Part shown: piece after piece, positions 48,203-56,553 of the stretch
Numbering within the stretch: position 1 is the first letter of the stretch
Layout of the letters: each line of letters starts with the position of its first letter
From: Methylophaga sp.
GTDB taxonomy: Bacteria > Pseudomonadota > Gammaproteobacteria > Nitrosococcales > Methylophagaceae
Length of the DNA: 64,000 bases
Direction of reading: 5' to 3'
Assembly (NCBI RefSeq): GCF_009711715.1
Contig: NZ_VENF01000012.1
Span: 1-64,000, forward strand
Made by a program: the position numbers and the translations under genes
Notes under the pieces: model-generated
The model's input: only the letters and a program-made list of their open reading frames with translations
The model's database searches: none
What the model was told of the DNA's origin: nothing

Positions 48203-51200
48203 TTAACTTTCCAGTTTGCTGAATTTGCCATAACGCAGCATGACGCTGGGCAGCACCAGCAGATTCAGGATGGTCGAAGACACCAGCCCGCCAATAATAA
48301 TAGCGGCCATCGGACCCATAATTTCACGACCGGGATTATCTGAATTAACGGCAATCGGCAGCATCGCCAGTGCGGTTACCAGGGCTGTAATCAAAATCGA
48401 TGGCAGACGTTCCTGGGCGCCGCGAATGGCCGTTTCCAGATTCCACTTCGCACCTTCTTCCACCACAAGATACTGGTAATGTGATACCAGCATGATGGAG
48501 TTTCTTAAGGTAATCCCGAACAGGGTGACAAAGCCCACCATGGAACCAATCGACAGTACACCGTTGGTGACCAGTACTGCGATCACCCCGCCCACCAGCG
48601 AAAACGGCAGATTGATTAAAACCAGCGACACATTACGTACACTGCGCAGCGCCAGGAATAGCAGCAGTAATACCGCAATACCGGCCAGGCTGGAATGCAC
48701 AATCAGATCCTCGCGGGACTGGGCCTGAGCAATGGCGGCACCGGTGAATTCGGGATAAATATCGGCACTGAAATCGACCTCTTCATGCACCCGTTCACGC
48801 AGTTCATCAAAGAACGAGGTCAGATCCCTACCGCTGACATTGCAGGTCACGGTCTGCAGCCGCTGAGCATCACGATGCAGAATCGCATGACGGCCGGACA
48901 CCTGTTGAATGGTAGCCACATCCTGCAGGCTCAGCATAAAGCCGTCAGCCGCGCGAATCGGCAATTCACGCACATGACGCGGCTGCTGTCGAAGCTCCTC
49001 AGGCACGATAACCACTACATCAAACACCTGGTTGCCCTCATACACCTGACCAACCGCCACACCGTCATAAGCGGTTTTTAGTGTATCCATGACTTCTTTC
49101 GGGGTCAGCCCCCAGAAAGCCAGACTATCCAGATCAAGCCGGATCTCCAGTTGTGGTTCACTCGGCGGCGCCCGCAACTGCACATCGGCCGCGCCTTCAA
49201 TATCCTGCATTACCGCAGCGACTTCTTTAGCCTTGCGATCCAAAGCTTCCAGATCCTGACCATAAATATTAACCACCACCGGTGAGGTATAACCGGAAAT
49301 CGTCTCGTCAATCCGTTCGGTCAGGAAAGAGTTTACTTCGGAGTTAATGCCGGGAAAGGCTTCCAGAATGTCACGGATTTCATCCAGCACCCGCTGCTGA
49401 CCAGCACCGTCAAGCGGTTCCAGGTCAACCTCGTATTCACTGTAGTAAGTGCCGAAGGTATCTGCGCCGCGCTCGGCCCGGCCGGCCCATTGTGAGGTGG
49501 ATCGTACCCCTGGAATTTCAGCAACGCGTTTTTCAATCTCGCCACCGATCCGCAGCGACTCACCAATAGAGGTGCCGGGCAGACTGGCCGTATGAATAAT
49601 ATAGTGTCCTTCCCGCAGCTCTGGCAGGAAACTTCCTCCGAGCAGCGGCAAAATACCGACACCGGCGGCGCAGAACAGTAATACACCGGCAATCGTCATT
49701 CGCGGTGCCTGACTCACTGAACGCAATGTTCTGCCGTAAAGCGGTTTAAGCCAGCGGATGACCGGCGGTTCACGATCACTGATATCACCCTTACTTGCCA
49801 GCAATATATGACACAATGCCGGCGTCACGGTCAGCGCCACCAGCAGCGAAGCAAAAATCGCCAGAATATAAGCTTCACCCAGCGGTTCGAACATCCTGCC
49901 GGCGACACCACTGAGTGTCAGCAGCGGCACGAACACCAGCATCACGATAAAGCTGGCATAAACCACCGAGCTTCGGACTTCCATTGAGGCTTCATAAACT
50001 ACATCCAGCGTTGAACGCGGCTGAGCCAGGGCGGCATTCTCACGTAACCGGCGGAAGATATTTTCGGTATCGATAATCGCATCATCAACCACCTCACCCA
50101 GCGCGATCGCCAGACCTCCCAGCACCATGATGTTGATATTGATGCCCAGATGCAGCAATACAATCAGCGCAGCCATAATCGACAGTGGGATCGCAGTCAG
50201 GGAAATAAGCGCGGTACGCAGATTGAACAGAAACAGCACCAGTACCAGCATCACCAGGCCGCCACCGACATAGAGATGTTCCTGGATGTTATACAGGGAG
50301 CTCTGTATATAGTTGGCAGGCCGGAATAAATCATCATGCAGCGTGATGCCTTCGGCCTCGAAGCCGTCCTCAAACTCAGCCAGAGCCGCTTCCACACCTT
50401 CGGTGATCGCCAGGGTTTCAGCATCATACTGGCCGATCACCATCAACACGACGCCCGGCACCGTGCCCACTGCGGCGCCGCCGATTGTCGGCGCCGGCGC
50501 GGTTTTGACCGTGGCGACATCCCCCAGATGAAGAATATCGACACCGTTTTTCCGTATAACGACCTTGGCCAGTTGCTCCGCGGTCAATGGCTGGCCAATG
50601 ACCTGCAAAGCCATGCGCTGATTCGGGTTTTCGATATAGCCTGCGCCCATAATACCGGTGGCCTGCCGCGCTGCCTGTGTCACCTCTTCAACGGACAGAT
50701 CAAATTGTGCCAGCTTGTTTGGATCGATTTGAATCTGCAATTGCCGCTCATGGCCGCCGAAGACATTAATATCAGCCACCCCCTCGACACTCAGCAGCCG
50801 GGGTGACAGTGTCCAGTCCACCAGTGACCGTAGTTCCATCAGATTATGCGTGTCAGAGGTCAGACCGATGGTCATCACGGTACCTGAAGAGGATTCCAGC
50901 GGCACCATCACCGGCGTTTCAACACCGGCGGGTAATTTTTCCTGCAACCCCAGCAGTCGCTCTGAAACTAATTGTCTATCCAGATAGATATCTGTTTTGT
51001 CATAAAAGGTCAGAATCAGTACCGACAAACTGGGAATCGACTGCGAGCGGATAGATTGCAGGCCGACCAGGCCTCGCAAGGCATTCTCCAGCGGTTGTGT
51101 GACCAGGATCTCCACCTGTTCGGCCGTGAGACCTTGTGCTTCGGTCTGAATAATGACCTGCTTGGGCGCAAACTCCGGGAAGATGTCGAGGCTGGCATTG

Positions 51201-51295
51201 GACAGCTTATAAAAGCCGTAGATCAGCATCAGCGAGGCGAGCGCCACCACAACACCACGGAAGCGAACTGAGAAAGCAACCAGCTTAGACAGCAT
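48203..51295 (-). CDS. Heavy-metal efflux RND pump (CusA/CzcA type)
   Basis: The 1030-residue inner-membrane RND transporter has twelve helices, two large periplasmic loops, the N-terminal NASLDIFPEFAPKQVIIQTEA, the helix-4 stretch GGLAIALGEVVDDAIIDTENI (charged residues of the proton relay; quoted core GEVVDDAIIDTENI), and a second half with the same plan (GVLSIGSMVGFVTLFGITLRN). These mark the HME subfamily that exports Cu(I)/Ag(I) or Zn/Co/Cd. The metal is not decidable. The adaptor gene lies upstream on the same strand; no outer-membrane factor gene adjoins them. Confidence 0.88.
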   Translation of the reverse strand: MLSKLVAFSVRFRGVVVALASLMLIYGFYKLSNASLDIFPEFAPKQVIIQTEAQGLTAEQVEILVTQPLENALRGLVGLQSIRSQSIPSLSVLILTFYDKTDIYLDRQLVSERLLGLQEKLPAGVETPVMVPLESSSGTVMTIGLTSDTHNLMELRSLVDWTLSPRLLSVEGVADINVFGGHERQLQIQIDPNKLAQFDLSVEEVTQAARQATGIMGAGYIENPNQRMALQVIGQPLTAEQLAKVVIRKNGVDILHLGDVATVKTAPAPTIGGAAVGTVPGVVLMVIGQYDAETLAITEGVEAALAEFEDGFEAEGITLHDDLFRPANYIQSSLYNIQEHLYVGGGLVMLVLVLFLFNLRTALISLTAIPLSIMAALIVLLHLGININIMVLGGLAIALGEVVDDAIIDTENIFRRLRENAALAQPRSTLDVVYEASMEVRSSVVYASFIVMLVFVPLLTLSGVAGRMFEPLGEAYILAIFASLLVALTVTPALCHILLASKGDISDREPPVIRWLKPLYGRTLRSVSQAPRMTIAGVLLFCAAGVGILPLLGGSFLPELREGHYIIHTASLPGTSIGESLRIGGEIEKRVAEIPGVRSTSQWAGRAERGADTFGTYYSEYEVDLEPLDGAGQQRVLDEIRDILEAFPGINSEVNSFLTERIDETISGYTSPVVVNIYGQDLEALDRKAKEVAAVMQDIEGAADVQLRAPPSEPQLEIRLDLDSLAFWGLTPKEVMDTLKTAYDGVAVGQVYEGNQVFDVVVIVPEELRQQPRHVRELPIRAADGFMLSLQDVATIQQVSGRHAILHRDAQRLQTVTCNVSGRDLTSFFDELRERVHEEVDFSADIYPEFTGAAIAQAQSREDLIVHSSLAGIAVLLLLFLALRSVRNVSLVLINLPFSLVGGVIAVLVTNGVLSIGSMVGFVTLFGITLRNSIMLVSHYQYLVVEEGAKWNLETAIRGAQERLPSILITALVTALAMLPIAVNSDNPGREIMGPMAAIIIGGLVSSTILNLLVLPSVMLRYGKFSKLES

Positions 51296-51390
51296 CGGAA
51301 TTCCCCACCAAAGCTGACGGTGCAGAATCGCCTAACACGATCTCCTGGCCCCCTGACAAACAGCCCTTCCCGCCTTCAGCATAAGAAACA

Positions 51391-52491
51391 TCAATCATCG
51401 TCTTCATCCAGGATCTGCCAGCGGAACTCTTCCGACAACAACATCTGAGATCCCGCCACCACCAGTGACTCACCCGCGTCAAACTGAGATTGGATGAAAA
51501 TACCGCCGGCAACGGCCTCGCCTTCTGCCAGCGGTCGTCGGCGATAAATTTGATCTTCCTGCTGAATATAAGTCCAGGGTTTCCCGGAATACCAGACAAT
51601 GGCACGTTCAGGAATGAAAAAGCCTTCAAGTCCTTCGGCGTTACGGGGAATCCAGGCATGCAGACGCATGCCGAGACGAAGCTTGCCGGTTGCCATCCGG
51701 AAGTAATAGGTTTCACCCTGTGCCGCGTAATTGGCGACAAAAGCCGGTGACACGTAATAGGCTTTTCTGGCCGTGTCACGCTGGCCCTGACGTGATACCC
51801 GGATCACATTCACATCAGCGGGCAGAGTCAGCGCGACCGGCAGGGTAATCTGAATTAAGGTGTCCTGACGGGTCACCAGGCGCTCGAATTCTTTCGAATC
51901 TTCGTCTGACACCCAGGAAGCAATCACGGCGCCCCAACCTTGCGTCAACTCCGTTCTGGCAGCTTCCAAAGCCAACTCGGCGGCCTGGCGTTTTGCCCGT
52001 GCCTGTTGCCAGTTAGACTCGGCATAGTTGATATTCTTACTGGCGATACTGCCCGTGGCTTCAGCCAGTTTACGCAGACGGTTCAATTCCTGTAACTGCG
52101 CCCGCTCTTCCATCTGCGCCAGTTCCAGTTCCACTGCCAGTTGCTTGAGCCGGGTTCGCCACTGAATCAAATCACGCACATCGACGACGCTGGCATAGGC
52201 GCGGGACTCGGGGTAATACAAATCCTGCTGCAGTGTCATCAGTTCAATGCCAGCTGCGTTCTTTACCTCATCATTGAGCTCAACCAGCATCGGCTCGGCG
52301 CCTTCACGCTCATCATCATCATCTTCTTCCTCACCGATTTGTGATGCTCGCTCAGCCGCATCAGTATATTGCTCCACGCCTGCATCAATCAGTGTAGACC
52401 ATGATTTATCAGTGACCAGCGGTACCCCAAAGGCAACAATCAGGATCAGTGCCAGCGTCAGCCATAAGGAAAGTTTGTTGCGTGATGCCAT
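51391..52491 (-). CDS. RND periplasmic adaptor with acidic metal-binding-like segments
   Basis: The 366-residue membrane-fusion protein has an N-terminal helix (about 8-26), the usual helical hairpin (about 115-185) and beta-barrel domains (about 200-340), and presumably joins the downstream RND pump to an outer-membrane channel. It has an acidic stretch, EEEDDDDEREG (about 54-64), shortly after the membrane anchor and ends in DEDDD; such clusters could bind the exported metal. The canonical lipoyl halves are hard to see. The 96-bp gap to the pump has no credible gene. Confidence 0.78.
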   Translation of the reverse strand: MASRNKLSLWLTLALILIVAFGVPLVTDKSWSTLIDAGVEQYTDAAERASQIGEEEDDDDEREGAEPMLVELNDEVKNAAGIELMTLQQDLYYPESRAYASVVDVRDLIQWRTRLKQLAVELELAQMEERAQLQELNRLRKLAEATGSIASKNINYAESNWQQARAKRQAAELALEAARTELTQGWGAVIASWVSDEDSKEFERLVTRQDTLIQITLPVALTLPADVNVIRVSRQGQRDTARKAYYVSPAFVANYAAQGETYYFRMATGKLRLGMRLHAWIPRNAEGLEGFFIPERAIVWYSGKPWTYIQQEDQIYRRRPLAEGEAVAGGIFIQSQFDAGESLVVAGSQMLLSEEFRWQILDEDDD

Positions 52492-52815
52492 CTTTTTCCC
52501 AACTTATTCAGGACAAAATCAGCAGCCATTAGAGCACGCTGCTATGCCATCGACAAGTTTGAGCAATGGGTCAGGCGTGGTACGACACCGCCATATACTG
52601 AGCAAAAGCTCACCACAACAGGTTCACGAAACAGCTTCGCTTACTCATCCTCAGCCAGTTTGCCGGCAGCACTCTATATAAAGTCGCCTCCCAAGCGTCT
52701 CAGCAGTCAAAACGGTCTCAGCGCGAGTCCCCTTATTTGCTGATTCATGAAAGCGCATGACCACCAGACCAGCGAAGAAGCCTTAAAAAAGCAAACAATT
52801 TATCGGCCTTTACCC
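52492..52815. other. Intergenic, no gene seen
   Basis: 324 bp upstream of the metal efflux genes and the tRNA-Phe promoter. Short frames here have no start signals or recognisable domains. It should include the leftward promoter of the efflux operon, which I cannot assign. Confidence 0.4.
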
Positions 52816-52844
52816 TTGACACAGGGCCCCGCACAAGGTTTAAT
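52816..52844 (+). promoter_or_regulatory. Sigma-70 promoter for tRNA-Phe
   Basis: A consensus -35 TTGACA (52816-52821) is separated by 17 bp from TTTAAT (52839-52844), five of six matches to the -10 box. The tRNA begins 14 bp further on, which fits a start near 52851 with a short leader. Confidence 0.75.
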
Positions 52845-52857
52845 ACGCAGCCTTATC

Positions 52858-52933
52858 GGCTCGATAGCTCAGTTGGTAGAGCAAGGGATTGAAAATCCCT
52901 GTGTCCCTGGTTCGATTCCAGGTCGAGCCACCA
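52858..52933 (+). tRNA. tRNA-Phe (GAA)
   Basis: A complete 76-nt cloverleaf: acceptor GGCTCGA/TCGAGCC with discriminator A and encoded CCA, D arm with AGCTCAGTTGGTAGAGC, anticodon stem AGGGA/TCCCT around loop TTGAAAA with anticodon GAA (52891-52893), and T arm CCTGG-TTCGATT-CCAGG. It is followed by an intrinsic terminator, so it is a single-gene transcript. Confidence 0.97.
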
Positions 52934-52943
52934 CGAACATGAA

Positions 52944-52976
52944 AGCCCTGTCAGTTTTGCTGACAGGGCTTTTTTG
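52944..52976 (+). terminator. tRNA-Phe terminator
   Basis: The 11-bp stem AGCCCTGTCAG / CTGACAGGGCT with a TTTTG loop is followed by a run of T residues, 10 bp after the tRNA. Confidence 0.92.
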
Positions 52977-53443
52977 TTTTTACGTGTTGTGAAATAAACA
53001 CAGACACAGAGAACTACAAACGAAATATACCTCTGACATTTCCGTGCACCGAAGTAATTCCATGGCTCCCAATCCACTTATCTCCGAGCGTGATCTAGAA
53101 AATGACTGAACGCCGTCTTTTTTGATAGTTCACCCTAGATACGACGTTGCTTCTCCTCACCCTTGTGACTGGATAACATTTCTACTGCTTCAAGCTTCTG
53201 CATAAGCGCACTACGTTATTAGAGATGAGTAGCAACTTTTCTCTGTGCCCTCTGTGTCTCTGTGGTCAGCACCAATATGTGGTAAAAAAAACACAGATTT
53301 GTGAATTTTTTGTCTATAGCGAAATTTTTGTTGTAAAAGTGTTGCAATGAATTTTTTTCTGTGCAAAATAAGCTATCAACCGTGATTCAATCCGGTTGCG
53401 AGAGAAATTAAAGTAATCTGTTAACAATAGAAGGTGAAACAGA
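52977..53443. other. Porin upstream region with inverted CACAGAG repeats
   Basis: 467 bp without a gene. Near its left end lies CACAGACACAGAGAAC (52999-53014), and inverted near 53241 CTCTGTGCCCTCTGTGTCTC, a related repeat unit of about 275 bp. The last 160 bp are AT-rich, with TTGCAA at about 53341 and an AT-rich box about 17 bp on, and should contain the porin promoter and leader; the exact boxes are uncertain. AAGG precedes the porin ATG by eight bases. Confidence 0.45.
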
Positions 53444-54628
53444 ATGAAATCATTGAAAAAAACAACTCTGGCCTCTCTGGTCGGTGCAGCTGCCCTGGCA
53501 ACAGCCGGTGCTGCTAACGCCACCATCGTGGTCGGCGGCGAAAACGGCTACGAATTCAGCGTAGACGGCAACATCAACCAATTCTTCGTTTACACAGACG
53601 ACGACAACGGTGACGAAACTTCTGAAATGCGCAACGGCCTGTTGCCAACATTCTTCGGCTTTAACGTTTCAGCTCCTGAAATCAATGGCCTGAAGATCGG
53701 TGCTCGTGTTTCTATCTCTCCATCTACCAACGGCGGCAGCTACTTCGGTGACACTGGTGAGTCTGGTGCCATGGAACAACGTGAAGCGTTTGCCACTATT
53801 GATGGTTCATTCGGTCAAATCCTGGCTGGTAAAGCACTGGGCCTGTATGGTTCACACAACATCCTGACTGAACAAACTCTGTATGGTGTTGGTTACGGTA
53901 CCACCGGCAACCTGCAAACCACTCTGGGTGGTATCGGTCTGGGTTATGACTATGCTGCATGGCGTTCACAAGTACGCTGGACTTCACCAGACATGAACGG
54001 CTTCAAAGTAGCTTTTGCTGTTGTTGATCCACAAGGTCCAGCTGCTTCACGTGCAATCGGTCCAATCGCTGACACAGGCTCTTCAGTTGACTCAGAAGAT
54101 CTGCGTTATGAAGCTGACCTGAGCTATGCTGGTGCATTCGACAATGGTAGCTACATGATGTGGTTGTCTGCTATGATGCAAGATCAAGACGATCTGGCTG
54201 AAGACAAACAAGCTTGGACTGTTGGTGGTACCTTGAAACTATCTGGTTTTGAGTTCATGGCACAGTACACTGATACAGAAGACGCTACTGCTGGTACTGC
54301 TGCATTCTATGACACAGACCCAAGCAGCTCAACTTTCCTGACTACAGTTGCAGCAACAGATTCTCAAAAACTGGAATGGAACCAATACGTCGTTCAAGCG
54401 GGTTACCGTTTTGCCGGCACTACTCTGGTTTCAGCTAACTACTCAGAACTTCAGGATGACTCTGCTGGTGTAGGTTCTGATGACACTGCTGAGCGTGTCA
54501 CTCTGGGTGTTTACCACGATGTTAACGCTAACCTGAAACTGGTTGCTGAATACACCAAAGTTGAGCATGACAATGATGCTCTGCTTGATTCAGACATCTT
54601 CGCTCTGGGTGGTTTCGTAACCTGGTAG
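53444..54628 (+). CDS. Major outer-membrane porin (porin 1), chimeric by inferred integration
   Basis: 394 residues: a 26-residue signal peptide (MKSLKKTTLASLVGAAALAT then AGAANA) and a beta-barrel of the Gram-negative porin_4 type that ends in the BamA-recognised aromatic strand GGFVTW. Strongly biased codons suggest high expression. The 17-bp sequence encoding AGAANA at 53504-53520 is repeated at the broken start of porin 2 (60776). I infer that promoter, ribosome site and signal peptide belong to the host, whereas the mature part came with the integrated element. Both porins share the barrel plan (AMEQREAFAT, GSFGQILAGKALGLY, VYHDV-like GVYHDVNANLKLVAEY) with different variable segments. 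Confidence 0.88.
   Translation: MKSLKKTTLASLVGAAALATAGAANATIVVGGENGYEFSVDGNINQFFVYTDDDNGDETSEMRNGLLPTFFGFNVSAPEINGLKIGARVSISPSTNGGSYFGDTGESGAMEQREAFATIDGSFGQILAGKALGLYGSHNILTEQTLYGVGYGTTGNLQTTLGGIGLGYDYAAWRSQVRWTSPDMNGFKVAFAVVDPQGPAASRAIGPIADTGSSVDSEDLRYEADLSYAGAFDNGSYMMWLSAMMQDQDDLAEDKQAWTVGGTLKLSGFEFMAQYTDTEDATAGTAAFYDTDPSSSTFLTTVAATDSQKLEWNQYVVQAGYRFAGTTLVSANYSELQDDSAGVGSDDTAERVTLGVYHDVNANLKLVAEYTKVEHDNDALLDSDIFALGGFVTW
53504..53520 (+). other. Putative attL core within the porin signal-peptide codons
   Basis: GCCGGTGCTGCTAACGC, codons 21 to 26 of porin 1, encodes AGAAN(A), the signal-peptidase recognition end. It is identical to 60776-60792. Bases before the core differ in the two copies (ACA versus GGC and beyond), so identity breaks sharply on that side. 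Crossover anywhere in the core keeps the reading frame. Confidence 0.6.
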
Positions 54629-54673
54629 TCAGCAGTTTCAGTATCAAGTCTCCGGATTTGATATAAAAAACTG

Positions 54674-54708
54674 AAAAAAGCCTCAACCTTCGGGTTGGGG
54701 CTTTTTTT
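54674..54708 (+). terminator. Porin 1 terminator
   Basis: The stem AGCCTCAACC / GGTTGGGGCT with a TTCG-containing loop is followed by seven T residues. The terminator and about 45 bp before it are nearly identical to the end of porin 2, so the two genes share homology through the terminator and not beyond. Confidence 0.92.
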
Positions 54709-54752
54709 GCTTGAGATATTATGAAGTCGAGTTAGATCACAAAGGAATTCAA

Positions 54753-54821
54753 ATGCCAAAGTATTACCTATCCGGCAGCTACACTGTAAAACAAGAAATC
54801 TCCTTTGAAGGTAACAAGTAA
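54753..54821 (+). CDS. Possible 22-residue peptide or truncated gene start
   Basis: ATG 54753 has a good ribosome binding site (AAAGGA, seven bases upstream). The frame encodes MPKYYLSGSYTVKQEISFEG then NK and stops just before the first palindrome. It reads like the beginning of a small beta-rich protein cut short. I do not recognise it. Confidence 0.3.
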   Translation: MPKYYLSGSYTVKQEISFEGNK

Positions 54822-54827
54822 ATTAAT

Positions 54828-54844
54828 TGTCGTTTTACACGACA
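54828..54844. promoter_or_regulatory. 17-bp palindrome, copy 1 (TGTCGT-N5-ACGACA)
   Basis: TGTCGTTTTACACGACA: perfect 6-bp arms, spacer TTTAC... read as TTTAC within the 17-mer. It is the inverse complement of copy 2, 27 bp downstream. A repressor operator or integrase arm-type site is likely. Confidence 0.5.
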
Positions 54845-54871
54845 GTTTTATTTACATCGCTTTGCAAGAAA

Positions 54872-54888
54872 TGTCGTGTAAAACGACA
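54872..54888. promoter_or_regulatory. 17-bp palindrome, copy 2
   Basis: TGTCGTGTAAAACGACA. Together with copy 1 it forms a 17-bp perfect inverted repeat, because each is the reverse complement of the other, so this region can also fold as a long hairpin. Confidence 0.5.
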
Positions 54889-55953
54889 CTTTCATAAAAC
54901 AGCTGCCGCTTGCATTATGCAATAGCGCGATAAAAATCAGCTAGCTAGATATATCTTGCTCTTTGGCTTTACTTACAGCGTAAGGCTTGCCTAATAGCTT
55001 TACAGGCCGGTATAGGCTTTCGATTTGCTTCTTTGCGAGTACTTGATTTTCCGCACTCACCTTAACTCTATGCGTCTGCAATAACCTAAGATTGGTACAA
55101 ATCCAACATTCATATAGCTGCATAACGACTGCCCCACCAAAAATAAAACAGTACGTTCTAACCCAACTTTTTCCTACCTACAAAGGCCTTCAAAATTCTT
55201 TGATTTTTTTATGCTTCCCTTTGGTTTTGCATAAATACAATTACGCCAAGCGTTGCAACCCTCAACGAATTGGCTAGCTGTAACAGGACCACATTAAAAG
55301 CATTGAGTCTGCTAGCGAGGGTTAGCCGACAGAACTTGCTGTCCATGTTTTGCTTTAACAGCGGCAAAAACAACAAGCAAAGCTGCAACGGGCTTGTATA
55401 AAAACTTATGCAGTGGAACAAGACGAGAGGCTACGAAGGTAGTAACTTGTATGTGCTGTGTTGGTGGCAATTGGCTGACATGGCATTGCGCTGGGATTAA
55501 CTCTTCGCACGTAAAGGCAACAGCCCAACCCTGTCTACTAACATTTGTTAGTTGTGCGCAACTGCTGGCAGAAAGAACTCACAAAAAGCTACTGCTATTT
55601 AGAGGCGTGACAGCCTCTTTATGAGCTCTGAATCTACAAAAATCCCCCCCATAAAAAACTGACGAAATAAATCACTGAAGCAGTTTGAAGCGAAACGCAG
55701 TGAAGCTGATAAATGCTGAAAGTGAACGAGGAATCAGCTGTGCTGATTACGCGGGGATAAGTAAAAAAGTTGGCGCAAGATAAACCAAAGAGAATATACA
55801 AAAGCTTTGGTTTAAAAGCCATTTAAACTTAACCAGCTGAATAATATAAGGATTAATCTATCTATGAACATTTGGTATAAAACGGTAGGAATCATAAAAC
55901 AAAGAATAAACAATACACGTAATGAAATTACTTGGTTTAGAAGGAAAAATAAG
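54889..55953. other. Element noncoding region with several palindromes
   Basis: About 1.1 kb without a convincing gene. Visible structures are CTAACATTTGTTAG and AGTTGTGCGCAACT side by side near 55538-55565, AGAGGC/GCCTCT at 55601-55618, ATCAGCTGTGCTGAT near 55732, and CCAAAG/CTTTGG near 55786-55813 shortly before the recombinase. It could hold a small RNA, a replication origin or recombination sites. Confidence 0.35.
54941..55123 (-). CDS. Doubtful 60-residue frame
   Basis: The sequence contains VKVSAENQVLAKKQIESLYR, a plausible helix, and starts at ATG 55123, but there is no clear ribosome binding site and no family I know. It is the best frame in the noncoding part of the element and is listed only for completeness. 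Confidence 0.2.
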   Translation of the reverse strand: MQLYECWICTNLRLLQTHRVKVSAENQVLAKKQIESLYRPVKLLGKPYAVSKAKEQDISS

Positions 55954-56553
55954 ATGTCCCAAGCGCGTGTACTGAGTGAAAAAGAACTTAATCTACTACT
56001 GCTTTTTATCAACACCAGAAAATATTCAGCAAGAGATAGAGCAATGGTATTGATGACACACTTGGCAGGCATGCGGGTAAAGGAGGTAGCAGGCACACGT
56101 ATTATTGATGTGTTAGCAAACGACGGCACAGTTAAAAACGAAATTGTGCTCAAACCATCCCAAACTAAGGGGAAATATGCTCGAACTATTGTGTTGAGTA
56201 GCAGACTGCAAAAAGAACTGCGTCAATATCTACTATCCCGGTTTACACCCAAAGAGCTAATCGCAGTGCCCTACTGCAAAGACGAATACAACAAACCTTT
56301 ATTTAAAACGCAGAAAAGTAATGGTTTTAGCGCAAATACACTTTGCTACCACTTCCACATGCTCTACAAGGCTGCTGGACTTGAAGGCGCAAGCAGCCAC
56401 AGCGGAAGAAGGCACTTTCTAACCAAATTATCAGGCAAAGGCGTTGCTTTAAGAACCATGATGGAGCTTGCAGGACACAGACAAGCACAAACTACAATGC
56501 GATACATAGATGTCACCGATGACATGAAACGTGCTGCTGTAGAACTGATTTAA
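55954..56553 (+). CDS. Tyrosine recombinase consisting of the catalytic domain only
   Basis: I start at ATG 55954 (MSQARVLSEKELNLLLLFIN), with AAGGA about nine bases upstream, giving 199 residues; the open frame runs further left without support. All catalytic residues are present: Arg in LAGMRVKEV, Lys in QTKGKYART, HxxR in SHSGRRHF, His in LAGHRQ, and Tyr in TTMRYIDV. The N-terminal core-binding (SAM-like) domain of phage integrases and Xer proteins is missing. Such short recombinases include DNA inverting and resolving enzymes. The element also has a full integrase, so this one may act in multimer resolution or excision. It converges on the next gene (4-bp overlap). Confidence 0.82.
   Translation: MSQARVLSEKELNLLLLFINTRKYSARDRAMVLMTHLAGMRVKEVAGTRIIDVLANDGTVKNEIVLKPSQTKGKYARTIVLSSRLQKELRQYLLSRFTPKELIAVPYCKDEYNKPLFKTQKSNGFSANTLCYHFHMLYKAAGLEGASSHSGRRHFLTKLSGKGVALRTMMELAGHRQAQTTMRYIDVTDDMKRAAVELI

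Noticed and set aside
55538..55565. Integron attC site
   Set aside because: There are adjacent palindromes, but no recognisable R''/R' boxes (GTTRRRY type) and no integron integrase; the recombinases here lack the integron-specific insertion as far as I can see.
55394..55624. 76-residue frame on the plus strand in the element
   Set aside because: Cys- and Trp-rich composition without a family, no ribosome binding site, and overlap with several palindromes; it looks like chance.
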